From Geminicoccaceae bacterium (lineage in GTDB: Bacteria; Pseudomonadota; Alphaproteobacteria; Geminicoccales; Geminicoccaceae): 64,000 nucleotides of DNA. The position numbers and the translations under genes were made by a program. Shown piece after piece: positions 51,902 through 60,339 of this stretch (the first letter of the stretch is position 1; each line of letters begins with the position of its first letter). The stretch lies in the NCBI GenBank assembly GCA_020638465.1, contig JACKIM010000003.1, forward strand, positions 201,001-265,000, in the 5' to 3' direction. Under the pieces are notes generated by a model that was not told the origin of the DNA, did not search any database, and worked only from the letters and a program-made list of their open reading frames with translations.

Positions 51902-52753
51902 TCAACGTTTGAGGGCGCCCATGGCCACACCGCGAATGATGAGGCGCTGGAAGGCGAGGAAGACGATGAAGACCGGGACCAGCGACAATGCCGACATGGC
52001 GAACAACTCGCCATAGAGGGATTCGCCGCCCGAACTGTCGACAAACGAGCGCAGGGCCAACGGCACGGTGTAGGAACGCATGTCGTTGAGGTAGATCAGC
52101 GGCCCGAGGAAGTCGTCATAGGTCCAGATGAACGAGAAGATCGCGGCCGTGGCCATCACGGGCATGGAGAGCGGCAGCATGATCTTCCAGTAGATCCTCC
52201 AGGTGCCGCAGCCGTCCATGATCGCCGCCTCGTCGATCTCGCGCGGGATGCCGCGGAAGAACTGGACCATGAGGAAGATGAAGAAGGCATCGACGGCGAG
52301 GAACTTGGGCACGATCAGCGGCAGGAAGGAATCCACCCAGCCGAGCTTGAGGAACATGACATATTGCGGCACCAGCGTAACATGGTAGGGCAGCATCAGT
52401 GTGCCCAGCATCAACGTGAACCAGATCTTGCGCCCGGGAAATTCCAGACGAGCGAAGGCGAAGGCAGTGAGCGAACAGGCAGCGAGATTGCCGATTACCG
52501 CGAGAACCGCGATCAGGAACGAATTCTTGTAGAATGTCGTGAATGACACCCGCAGCGCTGTCCATCCATCGTAGAAATTGGACAGATCGAAGGAGGTGGG
52601 CAGCGCTGTCGGGTTGGTGAAGATCTGGTCGTCGGGCTTGAAGGCCGAGAGGATCATCCAGAGCAGCGGATAGATCATCATGATGGCAGCAAAGCCGAGA
52701 ACCGCATGGCGCAGGAACTCGTTGCGCGTATGTCCGGGGCGAACCTCGTTCAT
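51902..52753 (-). CDS. Carbohydrate ABC transporter permease (MalG-like)
   Basis: A 283-residue permease with six membrane segments. The EAA loop reads DEAAIMDGCGTWRIYWKIMLPLSMPVMATAAIF. The VLGFAAIMMIYPLLWMILSAFK start is typical of CUT1 MalG partners. It overlaps the MalF-like gene by 4 bases. Confidence 0.92.
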   Translation of the reverse strand: MNEVRPGHTRNEFLRHAVLGFAAIMMIYPLLWMILSAFKPDDQIFTNPTALPTSFDLSNFYDGWTALRVSFTTFYKNSFLIAVLAVIGNLAACSLTAFAFARLEFPGRKIWFTLMLGTLMLPYHVTLVPQYVMFLKLGWVDSFLPLIVPKFLAVDAFFIFLMVQFFRGIPREIDEAAIMDGCGTWRIYWKIMLPLSMPVMATAAIFSFIWTYDDFLGPLIYLNDMRSYTVPLALRSFVDSSGGESLYGELFAMSALSLVPVFIVFLAFQRLIIRGVAMGALKR

Positions 52754-53706
52754 CGTGCCTCGTCCTCGTAGTAGACCCAGTATTTCGACGTGGCGAAAGT
52801 GATGGCCGTGAAGATGGCGATGATCACGAGCAGCAGCCAGGCCAGCGCCGAGGCATAACCCATGCGGAAATTGGCGAACGCCTCTTCATACAGGTAGAGC
52901 GAGTAGAACAGGGTCGCATCGACCGGACCACCCAGGCCGCCGGAGACGATGTAGGCCTGAGTGAAGGCCTTGAACGCCTCGATGGTCTGCAACACCAGAT
53001 TGAAGAAGATGACCGGTGCCAGCAGCGGCAGGGTGATCTTCCTGAACTGCCGCCAGGCCGAGGCGCCGTCCATGGAGGCGGCCTCGTAGAGATCCTGCGG
53101 AACCTGTCGCAACCCGGCGAGGAAGATGATCATCGGCGATCCGAACTGCCAGATGGCCAGGACGATCAGTGTCGACAGTGCGTAGTCGGGATGGGTGAGC
53201 CAGGCCGGTCCCTGCAATCCCGTCACCATGTAGATCAGCTGGTTGACCAGGCCCTCGCCGCCGAACAGTTGCCGCCACAGGACGGCGATAGCGACCGAGG
53301 CGCCGAGCAGCGACGGCAGGTAGAAGGTGGCACGGTAGAAGCCGACGCCGCGCACGCTGCGGTCGAGCACCATGGCGAGACCGAGGGCCACCATCAGCTT
53401 GAGCGGCACCGACCAGAGCACATAGGTGAAGGTCACGCTGAGCGCATTGCCGAGCCGGCGATCGTTGAAGAACGCATATTCGTAGTTCTTCAGCCCTGCC
53501 CAGCGTGGCGAGGTGAGAAGGTCGTAGTCGGTGAATGAGAGGTAGAGAGAGGCGAGGGTGGGGCCGAGCGTCAGGCCGAAAAAACCGATCAGCCAAGGCA
53601 GGAGGAAGAGATAGCTCGTCCCGTGCAGACGCCAGAATCGGGACAAACCGGTTTCCGCAGCCGGCGGCAAGGCGCCGCCGGCCGGTGCTGGACCCACTTT
53701 CGCCAT
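52750..53706 (-). CDS. Carbohydrate ABC transporter permease (MalF/UgpA-like)
   Basis: This 318-residue permease begins with a polar segment (MAKVGPAPAGGALPPAAETGL) and then YLFLLPWLIGFFGLTLGPTLASLYLSFTDYD, as in MalF/UgpA. The EAA loop is YEAASMDGASAWRQFRKITLPLLAPVIFF. It forms the channel with the MalG-like protein and is 8 bases after the binding-protein gene. Confidence 0.92.
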   Translation of the reverse strand: MAKVGPAPAGGALPPAAETGLSRFWRLHGTSYLFLLPWLIGFFGLTLGPTLASLYLSFTDYDLLTSPRWAGLKNYEYAFFNDRRLGNALSVTFTYVLWSVPLKLMVALGLAMVLDRSVRGVGFYRATFYLPSLLGASVAIAVLWRQLFGGEGLVNQLIYMVTGLQGPAWLTHPDYALSTLIVLAIWQFGSPMIIFLAGLRQVPQDLYEAASMDGASAWRQFRKITLPLLAPVIFFNLVLQTIEAFKAFTQAYIVSGGLGGPVDATLFYSLYLYEEAFANFRMGYASALAWLLLVIIAIFTAITFATSKYWVYYEDEAR

Positions 53707-53714
53707 CGTCGTGG

Positions 53715-55007
53715 TCAGCTGCGTTCGAGGATCTGGGCGGCGTTGTCATAGAACTGGACCGCCGCATCTTCCGGGCCGACCTGTCCAAACGACACCGATT
53801 CCCATGCCGGCCGCAGCGAGCGGTCGATCTCGCCGGCATTCTTCGGCGGCGGCGGCGGCAGCGGCCCGACATGCGTCGCGACCAGGTCGAGGTAGCGGAT
53901 GATCTTCTGTTCCGTGGGTGTCAGTGCCCCGAGGATGCGCTCCCGGATTGACGCATCCGCGCTTACGCCGCGCTCGATCAGCAGGATGTCGTTGGCATCG
54001 TCGTCGGTGATGAAATAATTGATCAACTGTGCGGCGGCAGCCTTGTCTGCAGAACTTTCCGCCATCGACAGGAACATCGAGGGCTTCATGTACTGTCCGG
54101 GTTTGTCGCCGGCATTGGGGATCATCACGAAGTCGATCTCGTCTTCCATCAGGTTCTGGTTGGCGACGAGCTGGTTGGAATGGATGAAGCCGAAGAGCGA
54201 CTTGCCGATCACATGCATGCGCTCTTCCATCTTCCCGGAATCCTGCGCCTGGATGTCGGCGGGCGCGGTAAGGCCCTCGTCCTGCATCATCCTCCAGTAG
54301 TTGAAGAAATCGATGATGTCCTGCTTCTCGAAGCCGAGCTTCCCCTCAGGAGTGTACAACTCCTTGCCGCGGGAACGCACCCATGTCTGCAGCATCGGCT
54401 CCTGCAGGCCCATGTTCTCGCTGAAATACATGCCATCGGGGAGTTGGTCCTTCAGCTCCTTGCCGATCGTCACATAGTCGTCGGAGGTCCACTTTGTGCT
54501 GTCGGGCAACTGGAAACCGATCCCGTCGAGGACGGTCTTGTTATAGACATGGCTCATCGAATTGGCGCCCATCGAGACACCATAGAGCTTGTCGTCGACC
54601 TTGCCGGAATCGAGCTGGCCCTGGTCGAAATCGTCGAGCTGCAACTCGTTGCCGAGGAATGGGCCGAGGTCGGCAAGCTGGTTGCGGCGCGCATATTCGA
54701 AGATGAAGCGGTAATCCATCTGCAGCACGTCGGGCAACGCACCGCCGGCGGCCTGCGTGGCGAGCTTCTGCCAGTAGTCACCCCAGGCATAGGTCTCGGG
54801 GAGGACATCCGCCCCCTTGTCCGCGTTGTACTTGTCGACAACGGCATAGGTGCGCTTGTCGCGCTCGGGATTGCCCCACCAGATCAGCCGGACGCTCTCG
54901 GCGGCGAAGGTCGGACGACCCACCGATGCGAATGCGGCGGCAAGCGCCGTGCTGCCGGCGAGCCTGCCGAAGCCGCGCCTGTTCATGGCGGACATGGATT
55001 TCTGCAT
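53715..55007 (-). CDS. ABC transporter sugar-binding protein (UgpB-like), Tat-exported
   Basis: This 430-residue binding protein starts with MQKSMSAMNRRGFGRLAG, a Tat-type signal (RRGF), and the mature part begins near AAESVRLIWWGNPERDKRTYAVVDKY. GGALPDVLQMDYRFIFEYARR is a family-1 segment. ATG 55007 was chosen because GGGAGG lies 8 bases upstream; the frame is open further. It is the first gene of the nine-gene operon. A TetR-type operator candidate lies 50 bases upstream, at the end of tetR. Confidence 0.92.
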   Translation of the reverse strand: MQKSMSAMNRRGFGRLAGSTALAAAFASVGRPTFAAESVRLIWWGNPERDKRTYAVVDKYNADKGADVLPETYAWGDYWQKLATQAAGGALPDVLQMDYRFIFEYARRNQLADLGPFLGNELQLDDFDQGQLDSGKVDDKLYGVSMGANSMSHVYNKTVLDGIGFQLPDSTKWTSDDYVTIGKELKDQLPDGMYFSENMGLQEPMLQTWVRSRGKELYTPEGKLGFEKQDIIDFFNYWRMMQDEGLTAPADIQAQDSGKMEERMHVIGKSLFGFIHSNQLVANQNLMEDEIDFVMIPNAGDKPGQYMKPSMFLSMAESSADKAAAAQLINYFITDDDANDILLIERGVSADASIRERILGALTPTEQKIIRYLDLVATHVGPLPPPPPKNAGEIDRSLRPAWESVSFGQVGPEDAAVQFYDNAAQILERS

Positions 55008-55056
55008 TGTGACGACCTCCCTTTGTTGTCGCACGTTCATTCGGTATTGGGATTTA

Positions 55057-55074
55057 AATAACTCAATGGTTATT
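55057..55074. promoter_or_regulatory. Candidate TetR operator 1
   Basis: The inverted repeat AATAAC-TCAATG-GTTATT lies within the last codons of the tetR gene and 50 bases upstream of the binding-protein start. The right arm and its flank read GTTATTTTCTGG. The second operator has the same 6-bp arms, the same 6-base spacing and the same flank (GTTATTTTCAGG). Confidence 0.7.
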
Positions 55075-55665
55075 TTCTGGCAAGTCCCTTTCTGCACGAA
55101 GATAGGCGATCATCACCTCGACGGCGTGGGCGCGGCGTTCGGCCATGGCCTCGTCGGTCGCCAGCGGTTTGCCGAACACGACGGCGAGCGTGTGGATGTT
55201 GGAGAAGTAGAAGTAGGACATGCCGGCCATGGTAATGTATAATTGTACAGGATCGACGTCGCGGTGGAAGACCCCCTGTTCCAGTCCTTCCTTCAGGATC
55301 CGCGCGATCTCGCCGATGATCGGCGAATGAAGGCTCTGCAGTTCGGGGATCTCCCTGACATAGCGCGCCCGCTGGATGTTTTCCGTGGAAAGAAGGCGGA
55401 TGAACCACGGATTTTCGTGGAAATGGTCGAACGTGAAGGCCACCAGCCGCGACATCGCCTCCACCGGCGGCAGGCTCGCGAGGCACAGCTCTTCCTCGCC
55501 GGCGCGGATGTCGCGATAGGCCTGGAGCAGGACGTGGGAGTAGAGTGTCTCCTTGTTGCCGACATAGTGATAGAGCAGCCGCTTGTTGACCCCGGCACGT
55601 TCGGCGATCCTGTCAACTCGTGCACCGTCGAGGCCGTGCTCGACGAATTCACTGCGGGCGGCCAC
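55063..55665 (-). CDS. TetR family transcriptional regulator
   Basis: This protein of at least 200 residues has the TetR HTH, DRIAERAGVNKRLLYHYVGNKETLYSHVL, followed by a helical ligand-binding domain (MSRLVAFTFDHFHENPWFIRLL, LYITMAGMSYFYFSNI). The first canonical start is a GTG at 55665, but the frame upstream to the TAA at 55771-55773 encodes KPKKRRPGRPSVEERDSDAIQRDIL, a typical TetR N-terminus. The true start may therefore be a rare codon: an ATC at 55755 lies 7 bases after GGAG. It is divergent from a Gfo/Idh/MocA gene and upstream of the nine-gene operon; operators lie on both sides. Confidence 0.85.
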   Translation of the reverse strand: MAARSEFVEHGLDGARVDRIAERAGVNKRLLYHYVGNKETLYSHVLLQAYRDIRAGEEELCLASLPPVEAMSRLVAFTFDHFHENPWFIRLLSTENIQRARYVREIPELQSLHSPIIGEIARILKEGLEQGVFHRDVDPVQLYITMAGMSYFYFSNIHTLAVVFGKPLATDEAMAERRAHAVEVMIAYLRAERDLPENNH

Positions 55666-55808
55666 GAGGATGTCGCGCTGGATGGCATCGGAGTCCCGTT
55701 CCTCGACGCTCGGGCGTCCGGGGCGGCGTTTTTTGGGCTTGATTGTTGTCGTGATCGTTCTTCTCCGGCGTTATTCGCGATCTATTGACAAGCTGACGCA
55801 GCATCAAT

Positions 55809-55826
55809 AATAACCGGTTCGTTATT
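55809..55826. promoter_or_regulatory. Candidate TetR operator 2
   Basis: The inverted repeat AATAAC-CGGTTC-GTTATT lies between tetR and the divergent Gfo/Idh/MocA gene, 18 bases before its ATG at 55844. It matches operator 1 in arms, spacing and right flank. This pairing suggests that the TetR protein controls itself, the divergent operon and the nine-gene operon. Confidence 0.7.
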
Positions 55827-55843
55827 TTCAGGGCAAGGGCAAC

Positions 55844-57088
55844 ATGAACCTTCTCCATACCAACAAGCGCAGGGTGGGTATCGTCGGGACGGGACATCGC
55901 GGCACGGGAACCTGGGGCAGGGATGCACTGGCGCATTGCGCCGAACACATGACCATAGTCGGGTTGGTCGATACCAACCGCACGAGACTTCAAGCCGCTG
56001 CCGGCAACCTTCCCGAAGACGCGTTCGTGACCACCGATCTCGACGCGATGCTCGAAACGGCGAAGCCGCACACGCTGGTCGTCACCACCCGCGACGATAC
56101 CCATGCCGACATCATCGTCAAGGCGCTGGAAGCCGGCATCGACGTCATCACCGAAAAGCCCATGGCGACCACCGCCGCGGACTGCCGGCGCATCCTCGAC
56201 GCCGAGAAGCGCACCGGCCGGCGGGTCGATGTGGCCTTCAACTACCGTTTCGCGCCGACTTCGCTGAAGATTCGCGATCTGGTCGCCTCGGGACGGATCG
56301 GCACGGTCACTTCGGTCGATTTCCACTGGTATCTCGACACCCGCCATGGTGCTGACTATTTCCGCCGCTGGCACGCCTACAAGCGTCATTCCGGCAGTCT
56401 GTTCGTGCACAAGGCGACGCACCATTTCGATCTCCTGAACTGGTTTCTCGACAGCGATCCGGTGCGCGTCTTCGCCCAGGGTGCCTTGCGCAAATATGGC
56501 CGCAACGGGCCGTTCCGCGGCGAACGCTGCACGGGCTGCGCGCATGCCGGCGAATGCGAGTTCTTCTTCGACATGCAGAAGGATCCCTGGCTGGTCGATC
56601 TCTATGAGGAGGCGTCCGCTGAGGACGGATATGTGCGCGATGCCTGCGTCTACCGCGAGGACATCGACATCTACGATACCATGACGGCCTCCATTCTCTA
56701 TGCCAATGGTACGCAGGTCTCCTATTCACTCAATGCCTACATGCCGATCGAAGGGTATCATCTGGCGTTCAACGGCACCCATGGTCGTATCGAGATCCGC
56801 ATGTACGAGGCCCAGGCGTTCGACGCGCCGATCGGCCGTGACGAGATCCTCGTGCTCGGCACCGACCGTTCGGTCGAGCGGATCACGGTCGAGCACGGGC
56901 CGGGCGGGCATTTCGGCGGCGATCCGCTGCTGCACCGCTCGCTCTACGATCCCGAAGCGGTCGATCCCATGGGCCAGAGGGCCGGTGCGCGCGCCGGTGC
57001 ACTTTCGGTGTTGACGGGTGTTGCCGCCACCCGGAGCGCCGAAACCGGTCTGCCCGTGGAAATCCTGCCCTTGCTGGAAAAGGGGTGA
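55844..57088 (+). CDS. Gfo/Idh/MocA family oxidoreductase
   Basis: A 414-residue dehydrogenase, longer than the family average. It has the Rossmann motif VGIVGTGHRGTGTWGRDAL, the VITEKPMATTAADCRRIL motif (EKP), and HSGSLFVHKATHHFDLLNWF with the active-site His. A Cys-containing stretch (CTGCAHAGECEFFF) in the C-terminal half may bind a metal. Candidate operator 2 lies 18 bases upstream of the ATG. A tctCBA transporter follows 56 bases downstream in the same direction. Confidence 0.9.
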   Translation: MNLLHTNKRRVGIVGTGHRGTGTWGRDALAHCAEHMTIVGLVDTNRTRLQAAAGNLPEDAFVTTDLDAMLETAKPHTLVVTTRDDTHADIIVKALEAGIDVITEKPMATTAADCRRILDAEKRTGRRVDVAFNYRFAPTSLKIRDLVASGRIGTVTSVDFHWYLDTRHGADYFRRWHAYKRHSGSLFVHKATHHFDLLNWFLDSDPVRVFAQGALRKYGRNGPFRGERCTGCAHAGECEFFFDMQKDPWLVDLYEEASAEDGYVRDACVYREDIDIYDTMTASILYANGTQVSYSLNAYMPIEGYHLAFNGTHGRIEIRMYEAQAFDAPIGRDEILVLGTDRSVERITVEHGPGGHFGGDPLLHRSLYDPEAVDPMGQRAGARAGALSVLTGVAATRSAETGLPVEILPLLEKG

Positions 57089-57144
57089 ACCTCTAGCCTG
57101 TTTGATCGATAAGCTTTGCTCTTGAACCGGATCAGGGAGAAAAC

Positions 57145-58155
57145 ATGAAGAGCTTCATGCTAGCTGCTGTCGGAGCATCCATGATGGTGGCTGCTCCGGC
57201 CATGGCTCAATGGCAGCCCGACAAGCCCGTCAACATCATCGTTCCGTGGTCGGCGGGCGGTTCTACGGATCAGGTCACCCGTGTTGTCGCTCCCATTATC
57301 GAGGAGGCCCTCGGCACCTCGGTCGTGGTCGTCAACCAGCCGGGTGCTTCCGGGTCGATCGGTACCAAGGCCGCCCTCGACGCGCCGCGCGACGGTTACA
57401 CCTGGACCGCCAATGCCGTCGCCAACAATGCCACCTACGCGGTGACCGGCCTCGTGCCCGATACCAGCATCAAGGACTATGCCATCTACCTGCATGTCGC
57501 CAACGTGCCGGTGGTGTCTGTCAACACCGATTCCGAATATCAGGATTTCGGCCAGCTGCTCGAGGCGATGAAATCGGGTGACAGCGTCACCATCGGCACT
57601 GCCGGGGTCAACTCATCGGGCGGCATGGCCCTTGCCGCCATCCGTGAGGCCGCGGGCGGCGAGCTGAATGCCCGCATGGTCGCCTATGATGGCGGCAATC
57701 CGGCGGCCATTGCCACAGCCAGTGGCGAGGTCGTGGCCACCACCCAACTGGCAGTCGAACAGAGCGAATTGATCCGTGGCGGCAAGCTGCGGCCGCTGGC
57801 CGTTTTGTCCGACAAGCCGTTGCAGATCAAGGGGCTCGATCCGATCCCGCCGATCACCCAGTGGCTTCCCGACATGCATATCGCGCCCGACTATTTCGGC
57901 ATCCTCATTCCGACCGGTGCGCCGCAGGAGGTGTATGACACTGTCGATGCGATCTGGAAGGACAAGGTCATGAACTCCACGGAACTTGCCGACTACGCCA
58001 ACGAGCGCGGTGCGGTGTTCGATCCGGCCTATGGAGCGGAGGCTCTTGAGAAGGTGATGCCGGTGGTGATCGCCGAAGCCTGCGGCCGGGTTGTCCGTGG
58101 TGAGGCGGTGGTTGATCCATCGACCATTGGTATTGATTGCCCTCCGGCGAAATAA
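57145..58155 (+). CDS. Tripartite tricarboxylate transporter binding protein (TctC)
   Basis: A 336-residue periplasmic protein with a Sec signal (MKSFMLAAVGASMMVAAPAMAQ). The mature start WQPDKPVNIIVPWSAGGSTDQVTRVVAPIIEE is the TctC/Bug family signature. It contains VVVNQPGASGSIGTKAALDAPRDGYTW and VTIGTAGVNSSGGMALAAIREA. It binds a carboxylated solute in the periplasm. AGGGAG precedes the ATG by 5-7 bases. It is the first of three tct genes. Confidence 0.92.
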   Translation: MKSFMLAAVGASMMVAAPAMAQWQPDKPVNIIVPWSAGGSTDQVTRVVAPIIEEALGTSVVVVNQPGASGSIGTKAALDAPRDGYTWTANAVANNATYAVTGLVPDTSIKDYAIYLHVANVPVVSVNTDSEYQDFGQLLEAMKSGDSVTIGTAGVNSSGGMALAAIREAAGGELNARMVAYDGGNPAAIATASGEVVATTQLAVEQSELIRGGKLRPLAVLSDKPLQIKGLDPIPPITQWLPDMHIAPDYFGILIPTGAPQEVYDTVDAIWKDKVMNSTELADYANERGAVFDPAYGAEALEKVMPVVIAEACGRVVRGEAVVDPSTIGIDCPPAK

Positions 58156-58237
58156 CCTATCAGTCGAACGGGATCCATGGCCGGCTGCTGACCTTGCGGT
58201 CGCCGGTCAGTTCCCATTCTTTGGAAATCGACAGTTC

Positions 58238-58717
58238 ATGCGGGCCGATCTCTACAGTGTGCCGGTATTCTTCGTGCTTGGTGCCGCCATGCTCTATGGT
58301 GGCTGGACGATGGATCGGCTGGCCGTCCGGCAGATCCATCCCGCGAGCATTCCGGGCCTGGTGCCGATGTTGCTTGGCGGTGCCCTGATGCTCGCTGCCG
58401 TGGTGCTGTTCGCGCAGGCGCAGCGTCCGTCCGCGACCGGTGAAGTGGACCGCGAAGCCCCCACGGGAGGCAATCGTCGCCTGTTCGCGACCCTGCTGCT
58501 ATGTTCGGCCTATGCGCTCGGACTCGTCGGGCACGTGCCGTTTCCCGTGGCCACCGCCATTTTCATCATCGCCTTCGTCATCGTCTTCGAGTGCGTTCTT
58601 TCGGAAGCGCCGGTGTCGCTGGCCAAGACCACGGCCATCGCCGTCGTCTTCGGGATCGTTCTCAGCGCGGCGGTGAGCCTGCTCTTCCGCTATGCCTTTC
58701 TGGTACGGTTGCCATGA
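58238..58717 (+). CDS. Tripartite tricarboxylate transporter small permease (TctB)
   Basis: A protein of about 159 residues with four membrane segments (LYSVPVFFVLGAAMLYGG, GLVPMLLGGALMLAAVVLF, LLLCSAYALGLVGHVPFPVATAIFIIAFVIVFE, AIAVVFGIVLSAAVSLLF). RQIHPASIPGLVPMLLGG is a TctB-type segment. The start was set at ATG 58238, where the protein-like part begins; the frame extends upstream over the end of tctC. It overlaps tctA by ATGA. Confidence 0.85.
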   Translation: MRADLYSVPVFFVLGAAMLYGGWTMDRLAVRQIHPASIPGLVPMLLGGALMLAAVVLFAQAQRPSATGEVDREAPTGGNRRLFATLLLCSAYALGLVGHVPFPVATAIFIIAFVIVFECVLSEAPVSLAKTTAIAVVFGIVLSAAVSLLFRYAFLVRLP

Positions 58718-60228
58718 TCGACGGATTTGAGCGACTGGGCGATGCCTTCGTCGCGCTCGCCACCTGGCAGATGCTGTTCCATGCCATGTGGGCCACACTC
58801 CTGGGGATCGCCGTCGGCAGCCTTCCGGGGCTCACGGCCACCATGGGCGTGGCCCTGCTGACCACGCTCACATATTCACTGCCCCGCGAAGCGGCGATCC
58901 TCGTTCTCATCTGCATGTATGTGGGTGCGATTTACGGAGGGTCGCGAAGTGCAATCCTGCTGAATATCCCGGGGACACCGGCCAGTGCGGCCACCACGCT
59001 CGACGGCTATCCGCTGGCCAGGGACGGCCGTGCCGTCTATGCAATGAGCGTGGCCACCACCGGATCGAGCCTCGGTACGCTGGTCGGTATCGTCCTGTTT
59101 GTCGCCCTGGCGCCTCTGCTTTCCGATCTCGCCCTCAGTTTTGGTTCGTTCGAATATTTCTGGCTGGCCCTGTTCGGCATCATCATTTCGGGTCAGCTGA
59201 CCACAAGCGGCCTTGCCATCAAGGGTTACATTGCCGGCATTCTCGGGCTGATGGTTGCCATGGTCGGAGCCGATGGCATCCATGCCCATGTCCGTTTCAC
59301 CATGGGATTCGAGGAACTCAATGGCGGCATCGGCCTCATTCCGGCGATGGTCGGTGCATTCGGCTTTGCCGAGGTTCTCACCGTCATGTGGCAGAAGAAG
59401 GCGGAAGTCGTGCGTTCGACCCGCGACGCCAAGGCCGGCTGGCCACGGTTCCGCGAGGCATGGCGCTATCGCTGGACAGTCCTGCGGTCGGGTGTCATCG
59501 GCACCTTCGTCGGCATCCTGCCCGGAGTGGGCGAGGATATCGGCGCATGGGCCTCCTACGCCGCCGCCAAGCGTGCGAGCAAAGAAAAGGAGGAATATGG
59601 CAAGGGCTCGATCGAAGGGCTGACCGCCGCCGAAACGGGCAACAGCGCTGTCGTCCCGGGCGCGCTCATTCCCGCACTGACCCTGGCGGTTCCGGGTTCC
59701 GCCCCGGCTGCCGTGCTGATCGCCGCCCTGTTCATTCACGGCATCCGTCCCGGGCCGATGATCATGATCGAGCAACCGGACTTCGTCTATCTCGTGGCGG
59801 TCATGCTGCTGTTCGCGACCATCGGCATCTTCATCTTCGGCATCACGCTGGCGCCGATCTTCGAGATGGTGCTGCGCATTCCCCGCGAACGGCTCATGCC
59901 CATTGTCTTCACCCTTTGCGTCATAGGCCCCTATGCGCTTACCCAGAGACTGTTCGATGTCTGGGTAATGGTGGCGTTCGGCATCATCGGCTTCGTGCTG
60001 CGGCGCATGGACTACCCGATGGCACCGCTGGTGCTGGGCATCATTCTGGGCGACCTGCTGGACAAGAACCTGCGCCGCGGCCTTACCCTGAGCGACGGCG
60101 ATCTCACGCCGTTCTTCACACGGCCGTTATGCATCGTGCTGGCGGGCCTGACTGTACTCTCCGTGCTTTCCGGGATTCCCTCTGTGCGGCGCATTGTTGC
60201 CGCGCCGTTCGCCCGCAGGAGAGCCTGA
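58714..60228 (+). CDS. Tripartite tricarboxylate transporter large permease (TctA)
   Basis: This 504-residue membrane protein has about twelve hydrophobic segments and the TctA landmarks GIAVGSLPGLTATMGVALL, YVGAIYGGSRSAILLNIPGTPASAATTLDGYPLA and the second GSRSAxxLxxPG-like inverted region (AETGNSAVVPGALIPALTLAVPGSAPAAVL). It is the channel of the TTT system and is ATGA-coupled to tctB. A GC hairpin lies 8 bases after its stop. Confidence 0.92.
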   Translation: MIDGFERLGDAFVALATWQMLFHAMWATLLGIAVGSLPGLTATMGVALLTTLTYSLPREAAILVLICMYVGAIYGGSRSAILLNIPGTPASAATTLDGYPLARDGRAVYAMSVATTGSSLGTLVGIVLFVALAPLLSDLALSFGSFEYFWLALFGIIISGQLTTSGLAIKGYIAGILGLMVAMVGADGIHAHVRFTMGFEELNGGIGLIPAMVGAFGFAEVLTVMWQKKAEVVRSTRDAKAGWPRFREAWRYRWTVLRSGVIGTFVGILPGVGEDIGAWASYAAAKRASKEKEEYGKGSIEGLTAAETGNSAVVPGALIPALTLAVPGSAPAAVLIAALFIHGIRPGPMIMIEQPDFVYLVAVMLLFATIGIFIFGITLAPIFEMVLRIPRERLMPIVFTLCVIGPYALTQRLFDVWVMVAFGIIGFVLRRMDYPMAPLVLGIILGDLLDKNLRRGLTLSDGDLTPFFTRPLCIVLAGLTVLSVLSGIPSVRRIVAAPFARRRA

Positions 60229-60235
60229 CCGACTG

Positions 60236-60255
60236 CCGGCGGCCTGCCCCGCCGG
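60236..60255. terminator. Weak GC hairpin after tctA
   Basis: CCGGCGG (60236-60242) and CCGCCGG (60249-60255) form a 7-bp stem with a 6-base loop. No T-tract follows. It lies between the convergent tctA and lyase genes. Confidence 0.35.
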
Positions 60256-60339
60256 TCGGGATCGCCTGGAGGCGGGGGAGCATATGGATCCGAAGGGAAC
60301 ATCCATGCGGCGGCTTGCGTTGAAGAAGAAAATTCCCGA

